Assembly: GCA_016858145.1 (NCBI GenBank)
Contig: JAEHOE010000012.1
Coordinates: forward strand, 434,001-498,000
Source: Edaphochlamys debaryana
Taxonomy: Eukaryota > Chlorophyta > Chlorophyceae > Chlamydomonadales
DNA length: 64,000 nucleotides
Direction: 5' to 3'
Shown: positions 24,939 to 37,643 of the stretch, piece by piece
Layout: the number at the start of each line of letters is the position of its first letter
Numbering within the stretch: position 1 is the stretch's first letter
The notes under the pieces: generated by a model
Databases searched by the model: none
The model's input: the letters and a program-made list of their open reading frames with translations, nothing else
Told to the model about the DNA's origin: nothing
Made by a program: the position numbers and the translations under genes

Positions 24939-25860
24939 GGTGCCGCCGCTGCCGGTGCCGCGGCCGGCGCGGCCCCGAGCGAGCGCGGCGGCACTAAGCG
25001 CCGCTCGTGGCTAGAAGGGCCTCGCCTGAGGTGTCCCCCCTCCGACTGCCAGGCCAACTCGGCGAGCGCGAGCGGGCAGGGGGGGCCCCGATGGAGGCCT
25101 GGGACCTGGGTGAGGGCCTCCGCCCGTCTACCCCAGCCGGGACGGGGTCTGGCCCAACCTCTCCTCTCCTGCTCAGGCCTGCCCCCGCCGCCGCTGCCGC
25201 GCCTCTGAACAAGCCGCTGATAATGACCCCCGCTGCGAAGCCCTGCGTGCACCGATGCGGGCGAACAGCGTCGGATGCACAGCTAGCCGAGCAGGAAAGC
25301 GGGCCCCGCTGCTCTCCTTAGCCTAGCAAGAAGACGTGTGTATGCATGGAGCTCTAGCTGCAAGCAACGCCTATCAGTTGGCAGGTGCACGCGCGATCGG
25401 CGCGAACCTACTCGTCAAGGGTTTCAAGAGTGTCCGTCACCACGCCTGTATGAAAGTTGTGCTTGGCTGGGCTGGGGAGCGTGCCTTTGCGGCAAACTGA
25501 CTTTGCAATTTGCAAAACGCTGTGAAACGCTCCTAGGCGGCAAGACTTGTTCCCGCGGGATGCCACACTGTAGACGAATTACCTTATGCTGCGTGGCGTG
25601 GCCTGGGGTGGACCCGGGGCAAACCCCATGCCGCTGCCCGATGCCGCCAAACTCTTTGCCCAGAAGCGCCAAACTCTACATTTCTTGCTGCGATATGATA
25701 AACCCTTTCGCATGACACAACCAGTGAGACGAAAAAGGCGACTCGGGCCGCGGGTCCACCTTCGAGCTTTTCTTCTTTGACGCAAACACCCCCCTAGCAA
25801 CAGTTTTATAGGAGCGTCACCGCAACTGAGGGGGCCTCGGGCCCCGGGAGGCCAGGAGGA
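24939..25860. promoter_or_regulatory. Divergent promoter region between SNF2 and DRC11
   Basis: A 922-base gap separates the two start codons, which face away from each other, so it must hold both 5' UTRs and promoters. Close to DRC11 there is TTTTATAGG at about 25804-25812, about 50 bases before the ATG and possibly TATA-like. The stretch from about 25330 to 25800 is less GC-rich than its surroundings. I see no gene in it. Confidence 0.55.
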
Positions 25861-28800
25861 ATGGCGAACGTGTAAGTGGGGTGCGCCATGTGCCGGTCGA
25901 CACCGGTCTCGCAACCCTGGTCCTCCCTGTCGACCTCTATCGTCTGTGTCAGCAAGACCTAGCTTCTGTGCGGGTAGCGTGGCGGAAGGGTGTGGCCCTG
26001 TCCTCAGACCCGACCGATCGTCGCCTCCCACGCGGCCCCTTCACCCCTCCCCTTGCAGCACATATGACATCATGTGGCGAGAAGCTATGATGGAGCTTCT
26101 CGACCAGCTAGAAGCGGAGAACCCGGAGGACCCCGCGCTGGCGCCCAAGGTGGGGCTGGCAAGCCCGGACAGCTGGGTATCCTGGCGCAGCGACAAGGCC
26201 GGGGCAGGGTGCTGCGTCCAGCTGCTTCCTTGGCTCTGGCACCCAAGGGGCTCAGCAACATAAGTGACGCCAAGGGCGTTGCATGGCTAGTACGAGCCAT
26301 GTGTGACGACGTGGATACCAGCCTAAGCGGAGCACGTCTGGGCCTAGACCGCTGCAGCGGGGGGGTTCGCCCAGACGGCCCGGGCAGGGTTTTGCCCATG
26401 GCCCTAGCTGCTGGAATTGTGGAACCCACGGCAGCTCGGTAACGGCACCCGCACAGGGAACCTGGGGTATCCCCCATCGATCCGCCTCCACACCCTCCCT
26501 CCCGCCCTCCCTGCTTAGGACCTGTCCGAATGGGCCTGCATCTACATAAAGTACCTGCAGATCATGCGGAAGCTGGAGACGGCCTACGACCAAATGGTGC
26601 ACCCGCAGAAGCGGCAGGTGCGCGTGCAGCTGATAGAGCATGTCGGGATGGCTGGGGGCTGGGCACGGAGGGCGGAGTGATGCGCGCATGTGGGCAAGAG
26701 GATGGGGGTCTGCTAACTAACTTGCTGATGAGCGGAGTCGGCCCGGGAGCGACCGTGGAGCAGCGAGGGCTCGAGCCGGACGAGGAGCTGACGCCTCGAT
26801 GGAGCCGCTAGTGGTGCTGGAGGGCAGGGGCAGGCGCAGCAGGGGCAGCGGGGCGCAGTGCGCGCTGTTAAAGGCCGGAACCGAAGGAGCTCGGCGACCA
26901 GGGACGCAGGAGCCGGCTACGCGTGGAGCGCGAGCAGGAGCCTGCAGGGCCTCTGGCTCTGCGACGGGCTTCGCCCTCGGCCGAGCACACGGTCGCCTCG
27001 CCGGCATGCTGAGGCCTCGCCCGCAAGCACAGAGCAATGGCAGCCGTGGCATTGGCATTGGCTTGCATGAAGGCACCGACCTGTCGCCCCGAACGAGACC
27101 GGTTGTCCGGTTGGGCGAGCGCCCCGCTGATGCTTCGTGCCCACCCCCCGCAGGACATGCGGAAAGCGCTGGAGGCGTGCATAGGGCGGATGCTGGAGAT
27201 CCGGCACTGGATGGTGCGCAGTGGCCTGGGCGGGGCCACCGGGGCGGGAACGCTGGGGGCTGGGGGCTGTGGCCGCGGGCTTGGGAGACATTGCCTGAAC
27301 GCACGGCGGGTGGCCCTCCACCTCGAGCCCGGTCTGCCGCGAGGACCACTGGGAATGGCCCGCAGCCATGGTCGGGGCGCACGACATACGCTTGGAGGCG
27401 CGGGCTCTGCCCGTGGGCAGCGGGTGACGTGCTGGGGCCGTGCATGCACGGCCTGCATTGGCTCGGTCCCTGGGCCCAGCACCCCTCACGTTGTCCCCTC
27501 ACCTCCCCCCGTTCGCGTCGCCCGCTTGCACGCCCCCCGCGGCCCCCAGGTGCGGCTGAACCGCGGTCTGGACTTCATCAACCTGGACGACATCCTGGTG
27601 GACCTCAAGCTGGGGCCAGAGGTGCTGGAGGTGCGTGCGGGGGGCGGGGCCCGAGGCGGGGATGAGGCGGGGCGGGGGCGGGGTGCCGTGCTCGAGCAAC
27701 GCTGCGGGATGCAGGCAGGACTGGACGGCAGCCCGCTTGCCCCCAAGCGCCCTGGGCATGGCACCAGGCTCTGTCTACCTCTGGCCTCCCTAGGCACGGC
27801 GAACGCCCTACCCAGGGCTGCGGCCACAAGCGCTGGCTGTGCTGACGCCCCTTACCGGTAACCCACATGCCCACATGCCCTGCTTCGGCCCGCCTTGCCT
27901 TCCCTTCACCATCTCCCCATCCCCCCCCTCCGCCCCCTCCCGCCCCCCCAGGTGCCGGTGCCCAAGTACTTCATCGAGGACCGGGCCAAGGAGCTGGACG
28001 ACAGGGACAAGTTCCTGGAGGTGGGGGGGGCGGATGGGGCCCGGGGGCGTGCTTCCCGGCTCCCGTAACCCGGGGCCTGAGGGCTGGGCATGAGTAGGCC
28101 ACCGGCACGACGGCAACGTGCGGCCCTTGCTTTCCGCGGCCATCAACTTGTACGGTGTCGTGCGCTTGCCGTTCACAATGTAGTTTGGGGCCTGGAGGGT
28201 CACACCACACAAAGGCCACAAGCTGCAGCAGCCTGCACCAGCTTGGCCGCTTCTGTCCTCGCCCTGCGTGCCGCCCGAGTACTTGCGCGTGCTTACTGTC
28301 GCCCCCGCCCCCGCCTCCTCCCTCTGAGCCCAGGCCCTGATCGACAAGTACAACGTCAAGGGCCCGGGCGCCTCCGCCATCATCCGCATCGGCGCGCCGC
28401 TGGGCGAGGACGAGGCCATCCTCATGATCCAGAAGAACGAGCGGGGGAGACAGGTGCGCCGGGCAGGGGGGTGCGGCGCTCTCTCGTGCCCTCGCATCTT
28501 CAAGGTGAAACGACGGAGGGCACATGAGGCGCTGAGCAAGGACCTAACAGGGCTGCTCACGTGTGGATGCCTTTCTCACACCTCTCGCCGCTGCCCTGCC
28601 CGCTCGCACTCACCCTGCCAGGCCCGCGAGCGCGCCCGCCTGGCCGCCATCGCCAAGCGGCAGCGGCAGATCGAGGACCGGCGCGTGCGGCTGGGCGTGA
28701 CGCTGAGCCACGAGGAGGCGGCGCGCAAGATCCAGGCCGCCATCCGCGGCTTCCTGTGGCGGCGCCGCATCCGCAAGGAGGCCGACAAGGAGCTCATGTT

Positions 28801-31800
28801 CATCGGAATGAAGCCCAAGGTGCGGGCATGGATGTAGGGTGTGGGTCCAAAAGGGGCTCGGAGGGCTGGGGTGATACGCATGTGCATCTGGACAAGCGAG
28901 GGTCACTACCCTGGCCCCAGCAGGACGGACGTGTGTCTCTTAGTTTTGGGGATTTCGGGAGGACATGGACGCGCCGCGGTGTTCCCTCACGAAATCCCTG
29001 GCTCTCAACTTGCCCTATCCCTCCCCTCCACCCTCCCCTGTCCGCCCCACCCCCCAGCCTCGCGACCCCAAGCGCGACCCCCAGTCCCAGGAGTCCAAGA
29101 ACCTCATGCGCCGCAAGCGCGTGCAGCTGGAGCACGCGCGCGAGTACGACGAGGCCATCGTGAACCTCAAGAACAAGGTCCGGGAGCTGGAGGGCCAGGA
29201 CATGCGCGAGACCATCCAGGACAAGGTGGGGAGCGGGGAGGGGGGGTGGTGGTGGTCTACACGGGGGCCTCCGGCGCCATCGAGGGGTGCTCCCTGCGCT
29301 GCTGCGCGCCTTGACGGCACCCCCCTCAAACGCGTGGACCCAACCCTGTCCTCCCAACGTTCCTGCCGTCGCCCTCCCCTACCCCCGCCAGGTGAACGCC
29401 TGGTTCGTGGAGAAGCGCAACCCCGAGACGGGCGAGTACCCCGACTTCCCGGAGGCGGACGACGGCGGCTCGCGGGTCATCCTCAACCCGCCGCCGCCCA
29501 CGCTGGCCTCGCTGCTGGAGGACGTGGTGGGGGACGGCAAGAAGGGCAAGGACGGCAAGGTGGGGGAGGGGCAGGGGCGGGGGGTATGAGGGGGCCATGG
29601 TGGCCGAGTGGGCGAAGGTGTTGTCACTTGTCAGATGCACCTGCACAGTACAACCATCGCGGACGAACAAGCTGCCAGCAGCCGGGCTTCCAGCGCCGTA
29701 AACGCACAGTCCATGGTGCCCATGTGATCTCCCCCCCCCCGCCCCCACCCCGCAGAAGGACGCGGGCAAGGACGCCAAGGGCAAGGGCAAGAAGGACGAC
29801 AAGAAGGGCAAGAAGGGCGACGACGGGATGGGCAGCGGCGAGGCGGAGAAGATCACGGCCGTGTTCATCCCCTCCATAGAGGCGGGGGTGCAGGAGTTCG
29901 TGGCCAAGTGGCAGGTGAGCCGCACGGCCTGCGCACCACTCCGATACCAGTACCGGTACCTCCCGCTCTCCCCCGGCCACGCAGCCCCGGCCTCACCAGG
30001 CTGCTCCCTGCTCTCCCACCGCCTCTTCGCTCACGTGCTTCTGCTGCTAAACCTCTACCCTGCCTTCACCTCCTTCTCCACCGAGCCATCCCGCCCGGCA
30101 TTGCCGGCCCAGACCTCCTTCCCTAATTCCTTCACAGCACCTCCCCGCCGTCACTCACCGGCCTCACCGCCTGCCCCTGCCCCTCCCGCCCCCCCCTCAA
30201 CCCCCAACCACAGGACCGTGACGAGCAGGACAACTTCCACCAGAAGTTCGACGGCGAGCTGGTCAAGGACGAGCTGCGGCCCATCGTGTTCGAGGAGATC
30301 CGCCTGCAGGTGCGGAGCGGCGGACTGCTGTGGAGGGAGCGAGGCCGGCATACCCGTGCCGGTGCCCGATGGTAGCGTAGTGTAAACTCGGCGCAGGCTC
30401 CAGTGCTGACTCAGCCCGGACAGACCGTTGACCTCACCATCTGGGTCACCCCTTAGCGCGTCTCATTACACTTGGCAACTTGGACACGGGGGTGCGAGGG
30501 CTTGATGACGCCCTCCACTCTCGCCACGTGCGCGAACCCCTCCTCCCTCATTACCTGCTTCTTTACCCCCTTGCCCGCCCTTTCCGCTCCTTTTTCCCTC
30601 CCCTTCCCCGCCCTTTCCGCTCCTCTTTCCCTCCCCTTCCCCACCTGCCTCGCCCCTTTCTCCCCTCCCCTCCCCCTGCCCCCTTCCCCCGCCCCCCCCC
30701 CCAGGTGGACGTGGAGATGCGGGTGCTGCTGCAGAACCTCAAGGACCTGGTGGAGGCGGAGCGGGCCGCCAAGCTGGGCAAGAAGGGCAAGAAGAAGAAG
30801 GGGAAGAAGAAGAAGGGCAAGAAAGGGAAGAAGGACAAGAAGAAGGGGAAGAAGAAGAAGGACCCCACGGTGAGGCCGCGCCATCCCGCGCCGCTCCTGC
30901 CTTGCCCGCGTCCTCCTTTCCGCCCTTTCTCCTCTGTGCTCCCCACTGGGGTCCACAGCGCCATGCCAGCCTGCCTAGTCTGGGTCCATCTTGTCGCTTC
31001 AGTGCAGCCCAGCAACCCTTGACCAACCATTCCCTACCGTTCCGTGCACCTCTGCAGGCGGACCGCTCCATCGAGTCGCTGTTTGCGGAGCTGGTGTCCA
31101 ACGGCATCCTGCAGCAGTGCCCGCACGTGCACGTTCGCGACTACCTGGGCTCCTCCTCCTTCATGGCCGCAACGCTGGAGAAGGCCAACATCATCCCCGA
31201 CCCATCCATGGCCCAGGTGCGGCCGGCAGGGACGGCGCGGCAGGGGTCCTGCGCATGTGTGTGCGGCAGCCCATCGGCACCTGTCTGGGCCTGACAGCGA
31301 TGCCTCTTACTGCCGAGGAGGTTGCGCGTGAGGGGTGCTGGAGGACTGCGATCCACCCTTCCCCGCTTGGGTCTGTTTGCGCAGCCCTCGCCGCCCGTTT
31401 GTTGCCTGAGCCTGTGAGGACTCTGGTATGGCGGACTGAAGCCTCGGCTCCCCTTGCCTACCCGCCTCTCCTCCCCCGTGCCCCTGCACCCCCAGGTGCG
31501 CCAGGCGCTGACCGAGTACTGCATCCTGCCGCTGGGCTCCCAGTTCATCCACGAGCGGGCGCCCTACACCAAGAGCGTGCTGCTCTACGGCGCGGAGAAG
31601 ACCGGCAAGACGCTCATGGCGCAGGTGCGGATGGTCACGAGCACCTCTTTCCAGCAACGCACCGCTCATGCTTGCCTTCTGGACCCTGATCGCGATGCTC
31701 TGGCAGCATCTTTGCCCCACCCAGCCCTTCAATGACACGCACCGCCTCCCCCAGGCCATTGCCAATCTGTCGGGCTCCAACTTCTTCGACATCTCCCCCC

Positions 31801-33502
31801 GCAACACGGACGGCAAGTACCCCGGCAAGAACGTGGCCATGATGGTTCACATGGTGTTTAAGGTGGGGAGGAAGGGGGTATGGAGGGGATGTGGAAGCAA
31901 AAGGAGAGAGGTGGGAGGGCTGCGGTATCCGGGTCAGCCGGAGGGACTGCGGGAGCAGGACTGCGCCTGGGCGGTTGCCTCCTCCGTGCAGTTTCCCACC
32001 TCCCGCCCCACCTCCTCCTCGTCTTGCTCCGCAGGTGGCCCGCACCATGGCCCCCTCCGTCATCTACCTCGACGAGGCGGAGAAGGTCTTCCTCACGGAC
32101 AAGAAGAAGCTCAAGGAGTTCGGGAGCACGGTGAGCGCTGACCCCCCAGCCCCGACGCGGTGCACTCCTCAGCGAATAAGCGAGCCCCACCGCCCGCTCA
32201 TGCCGTCCCTACCTGCATGGCCGGTTGCTCCGTTCCACAGTTCCCTACAGTACCTTCTCTCCTTCATTGTCTTTTACCACACCGGAACCTCGCGGCCCCT
32301 GCCTTACTCCTTCCTCCTCTCACCCTCTGCCCCCAGGAGCCCTTCTCCCGCATCAAGAAGGAGCTGCTCAAGGAGTGCAAGTCCCTGGCGCCGGGGGAGC
32401 GCGTGCTGGTGCTGGGCAACAGCCGCGAGCCATACATCTGCGCCAAGAAGGACGAGAAGGCCTTCATGAACTTCTGGGCCAAGCACATCTTCATGCCGCT
32501 GCCCGACTACGCGTCCAGACGCGTGGTGTGGCCGGGGCTGTTCGAGCGACACCAGGTGAGACCGCCGGTGGGGTGCGTGGGCGGAAGGCTCGTCCAGGGG
32601 CACAAGGAGTGTTGTGGCAAGGCCATTTAGTCATCTGAGTGGTGGGTGCCCTTGGCGCGTACCCGGTCGTGCAGTCACCACACGCGTTTTGCGTTGCGCT
32701 GCCTCTAGCGCCTTCCCTGCATTCCGCATCCGCTCTCCAGAATCCGCTCCTCTCAATTTGCTCCACCGCTTCCCCGAATCCCCCCCTCCCCAGGGCCGGC
32801 TCACGTACGAGTTCGACCTGTCCACGCTGGCGCACATTTCCGATGGCTACTCGTCCGGGCTGCTGGACATGGTGGTGCACTCCATGCTCACCAAGCGCCG
32901 CATCGAGCGACTGCGCACCGCGCCCGTGGACATTCCCGAGGTGCTGCAGTGGATGTGCAAGGTGGGGCGGGGCTCGGGGCGGGGGCGGGTGGGGGCCAGA
33001 GGTGGGGCGCAGCTGGAGGGGTGGAAAGCGAGCGGAGACTGACGGGGCGAGCTATGCCGCAGGTTTGAGGGGCGGGGGCAGGGGTGGAGGCGGGGCCCAT
33101 GGCAATGGTTTGCACCAGCCTGGGGCAGCCATGCGTGCCTCTGACCGCGTAGCTCGCTCGCCACCCACCCCCCAGGTGGAGCCCATCAGCAGGGAGGTGG
33201 ACGAGGCGCTCCGGCGCTTCATGGACAAGACCCCCGCCATGGCCGTGCTCAAGGTAGGGAGGCGAAAGCGTGGAGGGCAGGGACCCGCCGTGTGCAACGC
33301 CCAGGGCAGAAATGCGTTGGACTGACACGTGGGGGCAGGTCGAGGAGGTGCCATGCGCCAACCCTCCGCGACCGGGTTGTGTCATCGTTGACCGCAAACC
33401 TCCTTCCTCCTGCAGGGCGGCGGCAAGCCGGGCACTGCGGGCTCCAAGCCCGGCACTGCGGACAAGAAGGGCAAGAAGGGCGCCAAGAAGGGCAAGAAGT
33501 GA
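25861..33502 (+). CDS. DRC11: DRC11, IQ-motif AAA-like subunit of the nexin-dynein regulatory complex (IQCA1 family)
   Basis: Structural protein of the axoneme: the nexin-dynein regulatory complex links doublet microtubules and controls dyneins. Twenty-one exons give 842 residues, close to animal IQCA1 (a little over 800). Exon 1 is 11 nt (25861-25871); joined to 26059 it reads MANVTYDIMWREAMMELL. Other exons: 26519-26617, 27154-27213, 27550-27630, 27952-28020, 28334-28453, 28622-28819 (IQ motif AARKIQAAIRGFLWRRR), 29058-29225, 29392-29559, 29756-29914, 30214-30309, 30705-30869 (Lys/Gly-rich), 31058-31216, 31496-31624 (Walker A GAEKTGKT), 31755-31862, 32035-32130 (Walker B VIYLDEAE), 32337-32555, 32794-32961, 33176-33253, 33416-33502. 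The protein ends in a basic GKKGAKKGKK tail. Lys-rich tracts also lie at 29756-29830. All exons after the second are multiples of three. Identification rests on domain order and length; no gene-specific function beyond the family is inferred. Confidence 0.93.
26618..27153. other. Long DRC11 intron 3
   Basis: A 536-base intron between the exons ending HPQKRQ and starting DMRKALEA. It has a GTGCGCGT donor and a CCCCCCGCAG acceptor. Frames across it on both strands show no family motif. Confidence 0.6.
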
Positions 33503-34191
33503 GCGGCCCGCAAGCGGGAGAGCAGCGGCGGCGCGACGGAGTTGACAAGGAGTGGAGCGCTGTTGCGACGGCGGTGGCAGTGCGCGCGAGGCTGCTGGGG
33601 ACTCGGAGCCCGCGCGGGACGAAGGCGATGGTGCGAGCGGGGCCATTGCGCCGGCAGAGGGGAAGGGAGGCGGTGGAGCGCGTCACCTGACGACCTGAGG
33701 TGGGGCGGGTGGATTGGAGGATGTGCGCTGCCGCCTATTGGCCGAGCGTGTGTGCGCGCTGGGATTACGTATTACGGATTGGACCCGGGGGTGCGACCTG
33801 ATGACTGTGAACGGGACCGTCTGGGGAGCTGGGTGCTTCCAGGGTGTTAGGGGGTAGGAGCGCGACTTGACATGACCGGCCAGGCGTCGGCATGGATCCA
33901 GCACGCGTGGTCCTCGTGATTTGGGCCGATCAATCGCAGGCATCGCGATCTATTCTTGCCCTAGAGCGCTGTAAGAGAGGTAACAAGGGTATTGTAATTC
34001 AGTCCCCACACCGTGAAGGACATTTCGGACATGACGTTTGCACGACACGCCGCGGCCAGCGGTCTTCATAAGCTCCCGCCCTTCTTCATCAGAGCATTTT
34101 CAGAGCACAACCACACACGCCTTCATTTACAAGCCAGCTTGGACTTACTGGCAGCCTCGACACTTGGCACGACCCTTCGCCATCCAGCAGC
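33503..34191. other. Intergenic: DRC11 3' UTR and wall-protein promoter
   Basis: Holds the DRC11 3' UTR up to a TGTAA at 33970 and then the upstream region of the proline-rich protein. From about 33880 it becomes more AT-rich than the flanking exons. No coding sequence is supported. Confidence 0.6.
33970..33974 (+). terminator. TGTAA poly(A) signal, DRC11
   Basis: TGTAA 468 bases behind the DRC11 stop codon and before the wall-protein gene on the same strand. Confidence 0.6.
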
Positions 34192-37100
34192 ATGCGAGCG
34201 AGAGACATGACGCGACGGTCGCTGCGACGCGACGCAAGTCCGCGACAAGCACTTGGCCCCGCTCTGCTTCTCCTGATCTCCATAGGTGTAGCCTATACGA
34301 AGTCGGCACACGCTCTGCAGGCGCCGCCCAACATGCCCCAAGCCACGGTCCTGTCACCTCCCGACTTTTCACCTCCGAGCCCTGAGCCCCCGAGCCCCAA
34401 GCCGCCCAACACGCCACCACCTCGCAGCCCCGTGCCACCAAGCCTACCGCCCCCGAGTCCGACACCCCCGAGCCCAACGCCTCCAAGTCCTGCCCCACCA
34501 GGCGTACCACCTCCAAGCCCCATGCCGCCCAGTCCCCAGCCTCCCTCCCCGCCGCCCCCGAGCCCTCAACCGCCAGCGCCATCACCACCTGCCCCTCTCC
34601 CTCCAAGCCCGCAACCGCCGAGCCCTACGCCACCCAGCCCTCCACCCCCTACTCCGTTGCCTCCCAGCCCCAAGCCCCCAAGCGCACCTCCCCCCAGCCC
34701 CAGCCCCCCGGTCATGTCACCCCCCAGCCCTCCGCCCCCCGCATCTCCGCCACCCAGCCCCTTGCCTCCAAGACCCCTTCCCCCTTCGCCCTCTACCCTG
34801 ATACCTTCCCCCGTCTCAAGTCCGCCACCGCCTCCCAGCCCCGGCCCCCCTAGCCCTCCGCCCCCTCCGCCCCCAAGCCCGAGCCCTCCAAGCCCACCGC
34901 CCCCAACCCCGAGCCCTCCAAGCCCGCCGCCCCCGCCGCCAAGGCGGCTCCGCCCCTTCCAGCCACCTAAGGCCCCGGAGCCTCCGGTCGAGGCTCCACC
35001 GGCCGAGCCCCCGCTTCCTCCTTCGCCTCCTCCCCCCCCGCCGGCGCCTCCGTCTCCGTTCCCACCTTCGCCCCCGCTGCCGCCCTCCCCGCCGCCGTCG
35101 CCCCCCTACCCGCCTGAGACCCTGACAGTAAGCCCCGGGCAAACGGACGGCACTGGCTCTCCAGCAATCTCAACCTCCTCTTTCAGCCCCTTGGCTTGCT
35201 TGGCCCCGACAGCATAGTTCCACCTTCCCTGCTCGCTCAGCCCATAGCTCGGCTCTCACACCCTTTCCCTTACTCTCGATCCCTCCCCTCGTGCCCTCCC
35301 CCAGGTGGCCGCGTCGCCCTTCCCCTGCTCCTCCATGCTGGTGGATGGGACCGACTACCGCTGGCGACGCTTCGTCTTCCCAGCCACGCCCGACCCGTCC
35401 GGCCCCGCCCTCCCCGGCTTTGGCTACGTGATCGAGGTGAGCCGCCCGACCAGGAGCCAGTCCAGTCCCAGGACTGGTACTGGAACTCGAGTGGTGGCCT
35501 TGCAACCTGTCACCTGTCAACTCGCTTGGCGTGGAGCCAATCCACTCCCAGGATGGAATGGTACCGGTACTCGATTGTTGCCCTTGCAACCTGTCACCTG
35601 TCAACTCCCTCGGTCTGGGCTAGGTTTTGACCTCACACTACCGGCCGCCCGCTCCACAGGTCGCGCCCATGACGAACGGCAGCACCCCCGCCGCCAACTC
35701 CACCGCCACCGCCGCCCCCACCCTAGCGGTGTGCTCCTCCGCCGCCGCCTGCGCCGCACCCGAGGCCGCAGCCGCTGCGGCCCCCGGCGCCGTGCGGTGG
35801 CTGGCGGCGGGGCAGCGGGTGGCGCTGGAACTGGCGGCCTACCCCGAGGGCGTGTTCGTGCTGGCGGGGGCGGACGGCAAGGGCAAGGCTTACTCGGTCG
35901 AGGTGAGGAAGCCGGGGCTGGGCATCAAGCCGGACCTCCTTGTGCCCCTTTTATGGTGACGGGCCTGCGGTCAGTCCTTGCCGTGACGTCTCTACCGATG
36001 TGCTGACGAGACGCCTTGCCCCGCTTCCGTCTGGCTCGCGCGCGCAGGTGTGCACCCGCGTGCCCGCCTCCGCCCAGCCCAAGTGCGGCTTCGACTTTGG
36101 CGTCACGCAGCTGCTGCGCCCCAGCGACGCACTGCCGGCCGACATGGGGGACGCCCAGGGGCCCTACGGTGCGGCGCGAGTGACCCTGGCCTCTTGGAGC
36201 GCCCTGGCCGTGCAGGCGGCGGCGCGGGCGGCCGACGAGGCGGGTAACATCGTCACGGGCGCCTGCTCACCGCCTCCTGGTGGCGAGCTGGCGACACGAA
36301 AGGTGCGTGAATGGGTGAGGGACGGATGCCACTCGATGGCCTCTGTGTGGGTGGACCCACTGAAGCCACTGCTCCTTGCCGTAGCGGTAAGCTGACTGTT
36401 TTGTGCCGTGTGCCCTTGGCCCGCCGCCGCAGGTTGTGTACAGCTGGGGCTGGGACTATGACAGCCTGCCGCCCAGCCTGGCCCGCAGCGGCTTCGTGGC
36501 CGTGTACCGGCGCTACCCCATCAAGCGCATGTTCCCCGGCTCCTACAGGTGGGCGCATGCCTCACCCGCCCCGTCTCACCCGCCCCTTGCCCTGCAGCCC
36601 CCCGCCCCTGTCTCACCCCCTCGCTTCCTGCCTGTCCACCTCATCCCTTGCTGCCTTTCAACACCGAACCCACCCCGCCCACAGCGTCAAGATGATCCCC
36701 GCCTCCGTGCGCATGGGGGGGGTGGTGCGCCTGGTGGACTCCAACCCAGACGTGGCGGGCACGCCCTACGCGGTTCGAGAGGTGCGCGTTCCTGGGAACC
36801 ACGCACTGTCCCGTAAAGCCGTCAGGGCAATACACGCGGCTCGGCATCCGGGTCCTGAGACCTAATGGGCCTTTGCCTCTGCCCTTTTGTGGCGAGCCCA
36901 AGACGACGGCCCCGCTAGCTGACATGTAGCCGCAAGCCTGACGGACCGTGTGCGTGCGTGCCCTGCCCTTCTCTTGGTCTTTCCAGGTCGTGGCGTGGGG
37001 CGACAATCCCGCCTTTGTGGTCCCCGGCGGCAACGTGACCGACATCACGTTTCTGTTCTACGTGCCCCCGATCTCGGAGCTGTCCTTCGTGCCCAGCATG

Positions 37101-37643
37101 GCAGCGGCCATGGGTGGGTGCCGGGCGGCGGGGGCAGGGGGCAGGGGGGAGGCGTAGCGGTGGCGTGCTACGGGGAGCGGGGGCTGGACTCAAGTCGGTA
37201 TAGAATGCAAGATGACGGGCCCCGTGGCCTTCAGCTGTCGCTGCATGCTCAGACCCAGATGGACTCAGGTCCATCTCTTGCATGTTTGCTTAAAGGATTT
37301 TAATGTTTAAGTGAATCTCACCACGTTACTGTTGCCTCTTGCCGCAGAGTTGAAGTGGTATCCTGCGCCGCCCTCGCCGCCTCCCTCCCCGCCGTCGCCG
37401 CCACCGCCCACGCCGCCGCCGTCGCCCTTGCCCCCAAGCCCGCCGCCGCCCGTGCCGCCCTCGCCCCCGGCCCCGCCGCCATCGCCGCCGTCCCCTCCCA
37501 TGCCTCCTCCGCAGCCCCCGTCGCCCCCCGACGCCAACGCTCAGAGCGGCAGCGCCCTTGCCGCCCGGGCAGCCTGGAGCAGCCGCCTGACCGCCCTTAT
37601 GGCACTACTGCTGGCAGCGGCCCCGCTCCTGCTCCTGTGTTAG
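34192..37643 (+). CDS. Secreted hydroxyproline-rich cell-wall glycoprotein with GPI-type tail
   Basis: Eight exons give about 733 residues: 34192-35127, 35305-35436, 35660-35902, 36048-36302, 36433-36548, 36685-36781, 36987-37113, 37348-37643. The N terminus has basic residues, then a hydrophobic stretch [16 protein letters not shown] and a likely cleavage after SAHA. About 250 residues of SPPPP, PPSP and PSPxPP repeats follow, a rod that should be hydroxylated and O-glycosylated. A central non-repetitive part of roughly 320 residues contains Cys, N-glycosylation sequons (NGST, NSTA, NVTD) and [12 protein letters not shown] second proline-rich segment ([10 protein letters not shown]) follows, and the chain ends in [16 protein letters not shown], as expected of a GPI-anchor signal or one membrane helix. 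The rod-globule-rod plan resembles pherophorins, but I do not recognise the pherophorin domain in the globule. A second in-frame ATG lies at 34207. Confidence 0.85.
35448..35620 (+). repeat. Tandem dimer in intron 2 of the wall-protein gene
   Basis: Two copies of a unit of about 80 bases, both with GGAGCCA, TCCCAGGA and the identical end CTTGCAACCTGTCACCTGTC, occupy most of intron 2. Confidence 0.85.

Noticed and set aside
34980..35140. Proline-rich codon run read as a separate antisense Arg/Gly-rich gene
   Set aside because: The antisense frames merely mirror the SPPPP rod of the wall-protein gene.
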